A stretch of DNA of 42,077 nt from positions 1-42,077 of the forward strand of contig JAIDPF010000039.1 of assembly GCA_029062895.1 (NCBI GenBank), written 5' to 3'. Under the pieces are notes generated by a model. It saw nothing but the letters and a program-made list of their open reading frames with translations. It had not been told where the DNA came from and did no database searches. The translations under genes were made by a program, and so were the position numbers. Position 1 is the first letter of the stretch, and each line of letters begins with the position of its first letter. The stretch comes from Lachnospiraceae bacterium (GTDB taxonomy: Bacteria > Bacillota > Clostridia > Lachnospirales > Lachnospiraceae). Below are positions 25,685-33,493 of the stretch, in pieces.

Positions 25685-25766
25685 CCGTTACCCTTAACAT
25701 ACTGTTTGTCAAAAAATGGTTCTCATATTTTGTGCAATTTGTTTTGTGAATAATGCCCGATATAAC

Positions 25767-25795
25767 TTGCTAAAGAGAGCAATATATAGTAATAT
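25767..25795 (+). promoter_or_regulatory. Possible promoter of the GH26 mannanase gene
   Basis: TTGCTA (25767-25772), a 17-nt spacer and TAATAT (25790-25795, 4/6) stand about 55 nt before the GH26 start. The upstream interval 25685-25766 also contains GTTACCCTTAAC (25687-25698), which agrees at 10 of 12 positions with the core of the operator at 23343-23358. Confidence 0.4.
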
Positions 25796-25849
25796 TTTAT
25801 ATATGGGGCTTTTTTGCGCCGATGCAAAGGGTTAGATTAGGAGTTGCGC

Positions 25850-27382
25850 ATGTCAGATCATAAAAAGGTGTTGGTAAAGGGGATAGGGCTGATGTTATGT
25901 ATAACGGCACTCGGCGCATGTACATCGGCAGAAGGAACGCCGGGGACATCTGATAAGGAGACGGAAGCGGCAGTGTATTCCTGGGAGGAAGCGGATGTCT
26001 ATGAGGCAGAGGATGGCGCGCTGCTGGGCGGCGCTTCGATAGAGAGTGGTACGCAGGGCTATAAGGGTACAGGTTATGTAGCTGGGCTTGCGAATGAAGG
26101 CGACGGTGTCAGCCTGACGATTACAGTATCGGAAACAGGATTTTATGACCTGAATTTTATCAGCGCCAGTCAAGGCGGAGATTATAAAGAAAACTATGTG
26201 TTGATTGATGGGGAAAGCGCAGGGACGGTAAGCGTACAGTCGGGAACATTTACAGATTCCATTCTGCAGCGTGTGTATCTGGAAAGCGGTACGCATGAGA
26301 TCAGAATAACCAAGTACTGGGGATGGATTATGCTGGATAGGGTGTTGGTAAAGCAATCTGATGAACTGGCTGCCGATCTGTATCAGGTATCGCCGAAGCT
26401 TGTGAATCCCAATGCTACAGAAAACGCGCAGCGTTTGTTCAGTTATATGTGCGATATCTATGGAACACAGATCCTTTCGGGACAGTATTGTGATGACGGT
26501 ATGTATGGCATAGAGAATGCCGCCATCTGGAAGGCGACCGGTGGTGAATATCCGGCAGTGTTGGGACTTGACTTTATTGAGGCGTCTCCTTCCCGTGTTG
26601 CTAATGGTTCACAGAATTACGCGACACAGTATGCCATTGATTACTGGAATGAGGGCGGAATCGTTACCTTTTGCTGGCATTGGAACGCGCCGGAGAAGTA
26701 TATCACAGGTCAATGGTACAGCGCTTTCTATACGGATCATACCAATATTGACCTTGCAAAGATTATGAATGGAGAAGATCAGGAAGGATACAACCTTCTG
26801 ATGAGAGATATCGATGCTATTGCAAAAGAACTGCAGATATTGCAGGATGCAGGTGTGCCGGTGCTGTGGAGACCGCTACATGAGGCGTCCGGCGGATGGT
26901 TCTGGTGGGGAGCGTCGGGACCGGAGGCTTATAAGGAGCTTTATATTTTATTATATAATAAATTGACCAATGAATATGGTTTGAATAATCTGATCTGGAT
27001 CTGGAATGGTCAGGATGCGGAGTGGTATCCGGGGGATGAATATGTGGATATTATAGGCGAGGATATCTATCCGGGTGAACGCGTATATACCTCTCAGGCA
27101 GACACTTTCTTTAAAGCGGTGGAATGTACTGAGAGCAATAAGATGATTGTAATGTCGGAAAATGGCTGCCTTTTTGATCCGGCGCTAGCAGAGCGTGATG
27201 GCGCTATGTGGGGATTCTTCTGTACATGGCAGGGCGAGTTTGTTTTAAAGAATGACGCGTTAAATGTTCTTTCTGAGCAATATACGGAAGAGAGTATGGT
27301 GCGGCAGGTTTATGGGGATGAAAGAGTGATTACCAGATCAGAATTACCGGATCTGTTAAATTATCCTATACGCACGAATTAG
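25850..27382 (+). CDS. Surface lipoprotein endo-beta-1,4-mannanase, CBM35-like + GH26
   Basis: GH26 mannanases cut internal beta-1,4-mannosyl bonds. The 510-residue protein has a lipoprotein signal with lipobox ALGAC (Cys24). A CBM35-like beta-sandwich follows at about 45-180 (YEAEDGALLGGASIESG ... GYKGTGYV ... SETGFYDLNF). Then comes a GH26 barrel with LGLDFIEASPS, FCWHWNAP, WRPLHEASGGWFWWG (acid/base Glu345) and VMSENGC (nucleophile Glu437). It would be anchored on the outer face of the cell and make the oligosaccharides that the rest of the locus imports. I start at the ATG at 25850 with AGGAG 6 nt upstream; a TTG at 25844 immediately after that site is less likely. It lies 165 nt after the GH130 pair and has a possible own promoter. 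Confidence 0.94.
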   Translation: MSDHKKVLVKGIGLMLCITALGACTSAEGTPGTSDKETEAAVYSWEEADVYEAEDGALLGGASIESGTQGYKGTGYVAGLANEGDGVSLTITVSETGFYDLNFISASQGGDYKENYVLIDGESAGTVSVQSGTFTDSILQRVYLESGTHEIRITKYWGWIMLDRVLVKQSDELAADLYQVSPKLVNPNATENAQRLFSYMCDIYGTQILSGQYCDDGMYGIENAAIWKATGGEYPAVLGLDFIEASPSRVANGSQNYATQYAIDYWNEGGIVTFCWHWNAPEKYITGQWYSAFYTDHTNIDLAKIMNGEDQEGYNLLMRDIDAIAKELQILQDAGVPVLWRPLHEASGGWFWWGASGPEAYKELYILLYNKLTNEYGLNNLIWIWNGQDAEWYPGDEYVDIIGEDIYPGERVYTSQADTFFKAVECTESNKMIVMSENGCLFDPALAERDGAMWGFFCTWQGEFVLKNDALNVLSEQYTEESMVRQVYGDERVITRSELPDLLNYPIRTN

Positions 27383-27505
27383 TGTGAGAAGAACTTCTAG
27401 CTGCTCGTAGCAAAGGGCTACCAAATTGAAAATCAAAGATTTTCAATTGCAAATTTGTGCCTACGGCCCAAAGTTTGCGGGTTATGGAAAGGCATAGGGG
27501 ATTAT
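27383..27505. repeat. Intergenic mosaic repeat element B (hairpins, ends at the YesL-like gene)
   Basis: Contains a 21-bp block (27385-27405) identical to 33348-33368 in element C. It also holds a 5-bp hairpin GTAGC/GCTAC (27407-27421) and a perfect 11-bp inverted repeat 27424-27434 with 27438-27448. The blocks TTTGTGCCTACGGC (27454-27467) and TGCGGGTTATGGAAAGGCAT (27476-27495) are shared with element A, and AAAGTTTGCG (27470-27479) with element C. It has no coding capacity beyond a ribosome binding site. Confidence 0.7.
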
Positions 27506-28192
27506 ATGGGAGATTTTTTCTCATCAGAGGGACCGTTAATCGGATTTCTGCAAAAAATAGGCATGCTGATCGTTTTAAGCGTATTGTTTATCCTTTGCAG
27601 TCTGCCGGTAGTTACGATTGGCGCGGCGGCTTCCGCAATGTATTACGCGGTAGCGAAATCCGTCCGCAGGGAACGGGGTTATCCAACAAAAGAATTTTTC
27701 AAGGCTTTTAAGAGAAATCTCAAAAATGGTACAGTCTTGACGGTTATTTTTGGCGGGATTGCAGCATTGATATTATATAATAGGGAAGTGCTTTGGCAGG
27801 CGTCTGCAGGAGAACCGGGAACGCTCTCCCAGATCATGATGGGCAGTCCGGATGGCGGGGTGCTGACATTGTACATCATTTATGATGGGATACTGATTTT
27901 TCTGGCTATGCTGGCAGTATATCTGTTTCCGGTATTATCGCGGTTTGCGATGAAGATTTCGGATATTGTAAAACTTTCCTTTGTGATGTCTTTGCGTTTT
28001 TTCTATTTTACAATACCATTGATGGCAGGGATCGGCATATTGCTTTATCTTCAATGGAAAGTGCTTCCGATGCCGACGATACTGCTGCTGCCCGGCGGCT
28101 GGACTTACATCTCCTCTTTTCTGCTGGAAAAGGCGATGAAGAAATACATACCGGCTCCCAAAGAGGGAGAAGACGCATGGTATCTGGAGTGA
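27506..28192 (+). CDS. YesL-like (DUF624) membrane protein
   Basis: A 228-residue integral membrane protein with about five hydrophobic segments and the family N-terminus: GPLIGFLQKIGMLIVLSVLFILCSLPVVTIGAAASAMYYA. DUF624/YesL proteins are commonly encoded next to carbohydrate ABC transporters and extracellular glycosidases in Firmicutes; their biochemical role is not established. The start at 27506 has AGGGG 5 nt upstream; the GGAAAGG 13 nt upstream belongs to the repeat element. The reading frame can be extended to 27455, but that part lies in repeat element B. The gene sits 84 nt before the large solute-binding protein and probably begins the transport module. A role in assembling or regulating the transporter is only a suggestion from genomic association. 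Confidence 0.85.
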   Translation: MGDFFSSEGPLIGFLQKIGMLIVLSVLFILCSLPVVTIGAAASAMYYAVAKSVRRERGYPTKEFFKAFKRNLKNGTVLTVIFGGIAALILYNREVLWQASAGEPGTLSQIMMGSPDGGVLTLYIIYDGILIFLAMLAVYLFPVLSRFAMKISDIVKLSFVMSLRFFYFTIPLMAGIGILLYLQWKVLPMPTILLLPGGWTYISSFLLEKAMKKYIPAPKEGEDAWYLE

Positions 28193-28276
28193 ACATAGAG
28201 TAAAACGGGTAGATAACGTGATCATATGCGGAGTGCATAGTTTAAAATAATCAGCTTGCGAAGGGAGTGCGGATCA

Positions 28277-31200
28277 ATGGCAGGAAAGCATCTGAATAGA
28301 AGGTTCTACAGAAAGGTGGTTTCGATAGCGTTGTGTGTGACGATGCTATCAGGGACATTCTTTTATCATGGCATGGATGTTGATGCTAAAACGGACCTTA
28401 CTCTGGATGACTACCGTGAAGAGGCCAGTACATATTCCGTAACCGGAGACGTCCCCGGTTATACAGAGTATCTGAATGTTCATGAGCAAGTCTTTCCTGA
28501 AGATGTGATTGAGATCGATGCTGCTGATTTTTGCCATTATGAGGATCGTGACGGCGTGGCAGAACCGGATGTTTATACAGATTATGAAGGTATGGAAGGT
28601 GACAGTGTTTTAACGACAGAGTCCGCATTGATTGAATTTGATTTTGAAGTTGCAACCAGCGGTTATTATGACCTCTCTTTGCTGTACTATCCCGTAGAAG
28701 GAAAAAGTTCTGAGATCCAGCGTTCCTTTTTCATTGACGGCGCGCTGCCTTATGGGGAACTCTCCCTGATCGAATTTTCCCGTGTCTGGACCACAAGTGT
28801 ATATGATTATTATATCAATGCGGATGATATTGAGGTTGCGCGTTGGCCGAAGGATAATCAGGGCAATGATCTGAAGCCGACGGCGATTGAAATTCCGGAA
28901 TGGATAGAAAGTTATCTATTTGACAGCAACGGATATATTACGGATGAACTGAAAGTTTATCTTGAGGCAGGATCCCATACCTTATCGATCATGTCTTTAA
29001 GGGAGCCGATGCTGATAAGAAAAATTATTTTCAGCAATTCCGAGGACCCGGAACCTTATGCTGTTGTAAAAGCCAACTGGGATACTATGGGTGTAGCACA
29101 GACCACCGGACAGAATATCCGGATTGAAGCGGAGAATGCGGTAAAAACATCCTCCCAGATGTTATATCCCAAACAGGATCAGTCTTCTCCTGCAGTTTAT
29201 CCTTCCAGCGCAAAGGAACTGTTGAATAACAGTATTGGTGGCACGAACTGGCAGAGTGCAGGACAGTGGATCGAGTGGGAATTTGAAGTCCCGGAAACAG
29301 GATATTACAATATCAGCATGTATGATAAACAGAATTTCGTCCGGGGTATCTATGTTTCAAGAAAGATCATGATTGACGGAGAGATTCCCTTTGCGGAGAT
29401 GAGTGATTACGGATTTGATTACGCCCAGAACTGGCGTCTGGATGTATTGTCCGACGATGAGGGTACGCCGTATCAGTTCTATCTGGAGAAAGGTACCCAT
29501 ACGATACGTATGGAGGTGGTACTGGGAGATTTCTCTGAAATCATCAGTACGGTACAGGATTCCGTACAGGATCTGAATGCCATTTACCGGAAAATCATCC
29601 GAATTACCGGTGTATCTCCTGATAAATACCGGGATTACCAGATTGCCAGTTCACTGCCCGAACTGCAGGGAGAGCTGGAGGAAGTCCGGGCAAAACTGGA
29701 CAGCGCGATTGTGGAACTGCAGGCGATTGCAGGCAGCAATACTGATAAGACAACAGTTTTGATCACTATGAGAGATCAGTTGGATGAGTTGATTTATGAT
29801 CAGGAACGTTTTACGGAGGTTATTAACTCCTATAAGATCAATGTACGTGCCTGCGGTAACTGGATCACTCAGGTCGTTACCCAGCCGCTGCAGATTGATA
29901 GGATCTATGTTTATTCTGACAGTTCGGAACCGAAGGTTGCCGGCGCTTCATGGTTCAGCAGATTGGTCTATGAGCTCAAAAGGTTATTTTATTCCTTTAT
30001 TATTGATTATAACCAGATCGGCAATATTGCGGATAGCAACACGGAGGGAACTACGATTACCCTTTGGGTTGGTACCGGACGGGATCAGGCCAACGTCATT
30101 AAAAATCTGATTGATGAATCCTTTACAAGTACAACGAATATTAACGTAAACGTTCAGTTAGTGGATATGAGTACGCTTCTGAAGGCATCGTTGGCGGGAG
30201 AGGGGCCCGATGTGGCAATCCAGGTAGGTCCGACGCAGGTGGCTACGGCACAGGGCAACGCCACTATGGTAAGCGCCTCTAATGATACGCCGGTCAATTA
30301 CGGCATCCGTAACGCAGTACTGGATCTGACACAGTTTGAGGATTATGAAGAAGTGGTTTCAAGATTCTCGGACAGCGCCCTTGTTCCGTTTACCTACAAT
30401 GGAGCGACTTATGCCCTGCCGGATACACAGACGTTCCTGATGATGTTTTATCGTAAGGATATTTTACAGGAGATCGGTCTGGAGGTACCCAGAACATGGG
30501 ACGAAGTGAAAGTTGCCATGACGGTTCTGTCTAAGAATCAGATGGAATTTGGTATGCTGCCGGGAGAACAGGTATTTGCCATGTTTTTGTTCCAAAACGG
30601 GGGAACCTACTATTCTCATGAGGGTATGGCATCGGCGTTAGATGAAGATGTTGCTGTTAATACATTTAAAGAATATTGTGAGTATTATACGGATTACAAA
30701 CTGGATAAAGAGACCAGTGTGGAGGAACGTTTCCGTACAGGGGAATGCCCAATTATTATTGCCGACTATACCGTGTTCAATAATCTTGCGGTATCGGCGC
30801 CGGATATCGAGGGACTTTGGGACTTTACAGTGGTACCCGGTATTATGCAGGAAGATGGTACGATCAATCATACCACCGGAAGTATCGGTGTTGCTGATAT
30901 GATTATGGCGGATACGGAATATCCGGAAGAAAGCTGGGAGTTTTTAAAATGGTGGACATCAGCGGAGACCCAGACGCTTTACGGACGGGAGATGGAGAGT
31001 CTGATGGGCGCTGCAGGACGTGTGGCGACTGCCAATGTTGAGGCATTAGGTAATCTGTCATGGCAAGTAGATGCTTACGAGGCATTGATGGAACAGTTTG
31101 AACAGGTGCAGGGCATCCCTCAGGTTCCGGGTGGATATTATACCTGGCGAAATGTGAACAATGCATTTTATTCCGTTACGACAGATACCAATACAGCGAC

Positions 31201-31294
31201 ACCAAGAGAATCTCTGATGGAAAAAGTAGAGTATATCAATGCTGAGATTGATTATAAACGGGAAGAACTTGGTCTTCCGATTCTGGAAGATTGA
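28277..31294 (+). CDS. Extracellular solute-binding protein (family 1) with N-terminal carbohydrate-binding-like domains
   Basis: An unusually large binding protein of 1005 residues; most such proteins have 400-550. A signal peptide (SIALCVTMLSGTFF, cleavage likely after VDA near residue 40) has no lipobox. Two galactose-binding-like beta-sandwich domains follow, about 95-240 and 283-440. They share SGYYDLSLLYYP and TGYYNISMYDK strands, a FFIDG/IMIDG turn and a GSHTL/GTHTI motif like those in CBM35. A helical stretch (about 450-520) joins them to a type-1 binding protein at 594-1005: ITLWVGTGRDQANVIK, LKASLAGEGPDVAIQVG, YALPDTQTFLMMFYRKDIL and SWEFLKWWTSAETQ. AAGGGAG is 9 nt upstream of the ATG. 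The permease genes follow directly, so it probably delivers manno-oligosaccharides to them; how it is held at the surface is unclear. Confidence 0.9.
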   Translation: MAGKHLNRRFYRKVVSIALCVTMLSGTFFYHGMDVDAKTDLTLDDYREEASTYSVTGDVPGYTEYLNVHEQVFPEDVIEIDAADFCHYEDRDGVAEPDVYTDYEGMEGDSVLTTESALIEFDFEVATSGYYDLSLLYYPVEGKSSEIQRSFFIDGALPYGELSLIEFSRVWTTSVYDYYINADDIEVARWPKDNQGNDLKPTAIEIPEWIESYLFDSNGYITDELKVYLEAGSHTLSIMSLREPMLIRKIIFSNSEDPEPYAVVKANWDTMGVAQTTGQNIRIEAENAVKTSSQMLYPKQDQSSPAVYPSSAKELLNNSIGGTNWQSAGQWIEWEFEVPETGYYNISMYDKQNFVRGIYVSRKIMIDGEIPFAEMSDYGFDYAQNWRLDVLSDDEGTPYQFYLEKGTHTIRMEVVLGDFSEIISTVQDSVQDLNAIYRKIIRITGVSPDKYRDYQIASSLPELQGELEEVRAKLDSAIVELQAIAGSNTDKTTVLITMRDQLDELIYDQERFTEVINSYKINVRACGNWITQVVTQPLQIDRIYVYSDSSEPKVAGASWFSRLVYELKRLFYSFIIDYNQIGNIADSNTEGTTITLWVGTGRDQANVIKNLIDESFTSTTNINVNVQLVDMSTLLKASLAGEGPDVAIQVGPTQVATAQGNATMVSASNDTPVNYGIRNAVLDLTQFEDYEEVVSRFSDSALVPFTYNGATYALPDTQTFLMMFYRKDILQEIGLEVPRTWDEVKVAMTVLSKNQMEFGMLPGEQVFAMFLFQNGGTYYSHEGMASALDEDVAVNTFKEYCEYYTDYKLDKETSVEERFRTGECPIIIADYTVFNNLAVSAPDIEGLWDFTVVPGIMQEDGTINHTTGSIGVADMIMADTEYPEESWEFLKWWTSAETQTLYGREMESLMGAAGRVATANVEALGNLSWQVDAYEALMEQFEQVQGIPQVPGGYYTWRNVNNAFYSVTTDTNTATPRESLMEKVEYINAEIDYKREELGLPILED

Positions 31295-31311
31295 GAAAGG
31301 AGGAAATGGAT

Positions 31312-32337
31312 TTGGCTGAGAAAACGCAGGAGTTAAATGATATGAAGGCTGACGACAATAAGAAGGCAGCTGATGTCATGACAGAGAAGCCAGAAACAAA
31401 GGAAAATGCCATCTCAGAAGAGGCTTTGGCAGTTGCGAAGAAGCAGGCCACGCTTTCTTATCAGATCCGTCGCGCGAGATGGTCTTACGGTATGATGTCA
31501 CCGTATTTTATCCTGTTTTTCTTCTTTACGGTACTACCGGTTGCGATGTCCATAGTACTCAGCTTCACCTATTTTAATATGCTGGAAATGCCTGAATGGG
31601 TGGGATGGAAAAACTATGTCAAACTGTTTTTGGACGACGACGTGTTTTTGATTTCCTTGAAAAATACCTTGTTATTTGCAGTTGTTACCGGACCGGTCAG
31701 CTATTTCCTGTGTCTGTTGTTTGCATGGATCATCAACGAATTTAAGGGATGGCTTCGTTCCTTCCTGACATTGATCTTTTATGCTCCTTCGATTTGCGGT
31801 AATGCTTATCTGGTATGGAATCTGATTCTGACAGGTGACAGATACGGATATTTGAATGGTTTGTTATTAAAATACGATATCATTAACGAGGCGATTTTAT
31901 GGATGAAGACGGCAAAATGGATCATGCCTTGTCTGATCGTCGTACAGCTCTGGTTGTCGCTTGGTACCGGTTTTCTTTCCTTTATCGCAGGTCTTCAGAC
32001 GATCGATAAGAGTTTGTATGAAGCCGCGGCGTTGGACGGCGTCAAGAACCGCTGGCAGGAGTTATGGTATGTAACGCTTCCGGCGATGAAACCGCAGTTG
32101 ATGTTTGGCGCGGTTATGCAGATTACACAGTCTTTTGCCGTTGCGGATATCTCCGTGCAGCTGGCGGGTAATCCTTCCGTCAATTATGCTGGCGCAACTG
32201 TAGTAACGCACCTTTTGGATTATGGTAATACGCGATTTGAGATGGGTTACGCATCTGCGGTCGCAACGGTTCTGTTCCTTTTGATGGTTGGTACGAATAA
32301 GTTGGTACAGAGAATTTTAAGGAGGGTGGGCGAATAA
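31312..32337 (+). CDS. Sugar ABC transporter permease, MalF/UgpA type (pair 1)
   Basis: A 341-residue inner-membrane permease with six hydrophobic segments and the cytoplasmic EAA loop (EAAALDG at residue 237 onward, closing in TLPAMKP) that docks the ATPase. The first 45 or so residues are a charged Lys/Glu/Asp-rich cytoplasmic tail. Start choice is not simple: AAAGGAGG (31296-31303) is 8 nt from this TTG, only 2 nt from an in-frame ATG at 31306, and downstream of a TTG at 31291 that overlaps the previous stop. I prefer 31312 for spacing. The stop overlaps the next permease start by one base (TAATG). No ATP-binding gene is in the window, so a shared ATPase of MsmK type elsewhere in the genome is expected. 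Confidence 0.93.
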   Translation: MAEKTQELNDMKADDNKKAADVMTEKPETKENAISEEALAVAKKQATLSYQIRRARWSYGMMSPYFILFFFFTVLPVAMSIVLSFTYFNMLEMPEWVGWKNYVKLFLDDDVFLISLKNTLLFAVVTGPVSYFLCLLFAWIINEFKGWLRSFLTLIFYAPSICGNAYLVWNLILTGDRYGYLNGLLLKYDIINEAILWMKTAKWIMPCLIVVQLWLSLGTGFLSFIAGLQTIDKSLYEAAALDGVKNRWQELWYVTLPAMKPQLMFGAVMQITQSFAVADISVQLAGNPSVNYAGATVVTHLLDYGNTRFEMGYASAVATVLFLLMVGTNKLVQRILRRVGE

Positions 32338-33344
32338 TGTCTAAGCAAGCAAAAACTGTTGACGTAAAACCGTCTGACAATAAAATGTCCGACGCTAAAA
32401 CATCTGACGCTAAACCGTCCGACACCAAAAAGTCCGACACTAAAAAGTCCGACGGGGGGGTGTCTGCACCTGCTAAGATTAAGTTTAAGCGGCGCAGACG
32501 CGAGAAGCAGTTAAACCGTTCCATGGCGGGTAATACATTATTATTTGCACTGATGATCTTCTGCGGAGTATTTATGGCTCTGCCGCTGGTCATGATCATA
32601 AACAACTGCCTGAAGCCCTTGGATGAGTTGTTCCAATATCCTCCAAAGCTTTTTGTGAGAAATCCGACGCTGGAAAATTTTACGGACCTGTTTGTTTTGA
32701 TGAATGATACATGGGTTCCGTTTTCCAGATATATTTTAAATACGATCATTATTACAGTTGGCGGTATGGTAGGGCATGTTATATGTGCCTCTTTGGCAGC
32801 TTACCCGCTGGCAAAGCATAAATTCCCCGGAAAAGATATCCTCTTTTCCATGGTAGTGCTTTCCATGATGTTTTCATGGACGGTTACACAGATCCCTCAG
32901 TATATGATCATTTCCTGGCTGGGTATCAATAACAATTATCTTGCGTTGATCCTGCCGGCATGGAGTTTTGGTATGGGTCTTTACCTGATGAAGCAGTTTA
33001 TGGAGCAACTGCCGGATTCCCTGATGGAGTCGGCAAGGCTGGATGGGGCGAATGAGCTTACCATCTTCTGGAAGATCGTGATGCCGAATGTAAAACCGGC
33101 ATGGCTTACACTGGCTATCTTCCAGTTTCAACAGATGTGGTCCAATACAGGTGCGTTGTTCCTGCGGGATGAGCAGTTAAAACCGCTGCAGTTCTCTTTA
33201 CAGCAGATCACCGCAGGCGGTACGGCACGTGCTGGGGCGGCGGCAGCGGTTACTTTTTTGATCGCGGCAGTACCGATCATATTTTTCCTGATTTGCCAGA
33301 GAAATGTATTGGAGACGATGACGACTTCTGGTATGAAAGATTAA
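32337..33344 (+). CDS. Sugar ABC transporter permease, MalG type (pair 1), with repetitive N-terminal tail
   Basis: A 335-residue permease partner with six hydrophobic segments, the EAA-type loop ESARLDGAN near residue 231 and the usual C-terminal RNVLETMTTSGMKD. AAGGAGG precedes the ATG, which overlaps the upstream stop by one base. The N-terminal 45 residues are odd: six imperfect copies of a five-residue Lys-Ser-Asp unit (KPSDN, KMSDA, KTSDA, KPSDT, KKSDT, KKSDG) encoded by 15-bp repeats and ending in a run of seven G. A Lys/Arg-rich segment (KFKRRRREK) then leads to the first membrane helix. Homologues normally start a few residues before that helix, so the repeat is a local addition that probably lies in the cytoplasm. 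Confidence 0.93.
   Translation: MSKQAKTVDVKPSDNKMSDAKTSDAKPSDTKKSDTKKSDGGVSAPAKIKFKRRRREKQLNRSMAGNTLLFALMIFCGVFMALPLVMIINNCLKPLDELFQYPPKLFVRNPTLENFTDLFVLMNDTWVPFSRYILNTIIITVGGMVGHVICASLAAYPLAKHKFPGKDILFSMVVLSMMFSWTVTQIPQYMIISWLGINNNYLALILPAWSFGMGLYLMKQFMEQLPDSLMESARLDGANELTIFWKIVMPNVKPAWLTLAIFQFQQMWSNTGALFLRDEQLKPLQFSLQQITAGGTARAGAAAAVTFLIAAVPIIFFLICQRNVLETMTTSGMKD
32367..32459 (+). repeat. 15-bp imperfect tandem repeats ending in a G7 run, in a permease 5' end
   Basis: About six units of a TCCGAC-type 15-bp repeat, followed by seven consecutive G at 32453-32459. The unit length is in frame, but slippage in the G run would shift the frame and remove the permease. Confidence 0.85.
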
Positions 33345-33493
33345 ATATGAGAAGAACTTCTAGCTGCTTGCAGCAGAGGCTGCTTCGCAGAGAAGTTCTA
33401 AATCCCATATCGAAGAACGCAAGGACGGCGTTCTTCTACAAATGAAAAGTTTGCGATTGCCGATACAGAGTAAGTTTGGAAAGGAGTATGGCT
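33345..33493. repeat. Intergenic mosaic repeat element C (hairpins)
   Basis: Shares an identical 21-bp block (33348-33368) and AAAGTTTGCG (33446-33455) with element B. Within it, AGAACTTCT (33353-33361) pairs with AGAAGTTCT (33391-33399) around two small hairpins. GAAGAACGC (33412-33420) pairs with GCGTTCTTC (33428-33436). It separates permease pair 1 from the NHL gene and ends with the ribosome binding site GGAAAGGAG of that gene. Confidence 0.7.

Noticed and set aside
32367-32459. Short CRISPR-like array
   Set aside because: The 15-bp units are directly adjacent without spacers and are in frame inside a permease gene; it is a coding tandem repeat. No CRISPR array or cas gene was seen anywhere.
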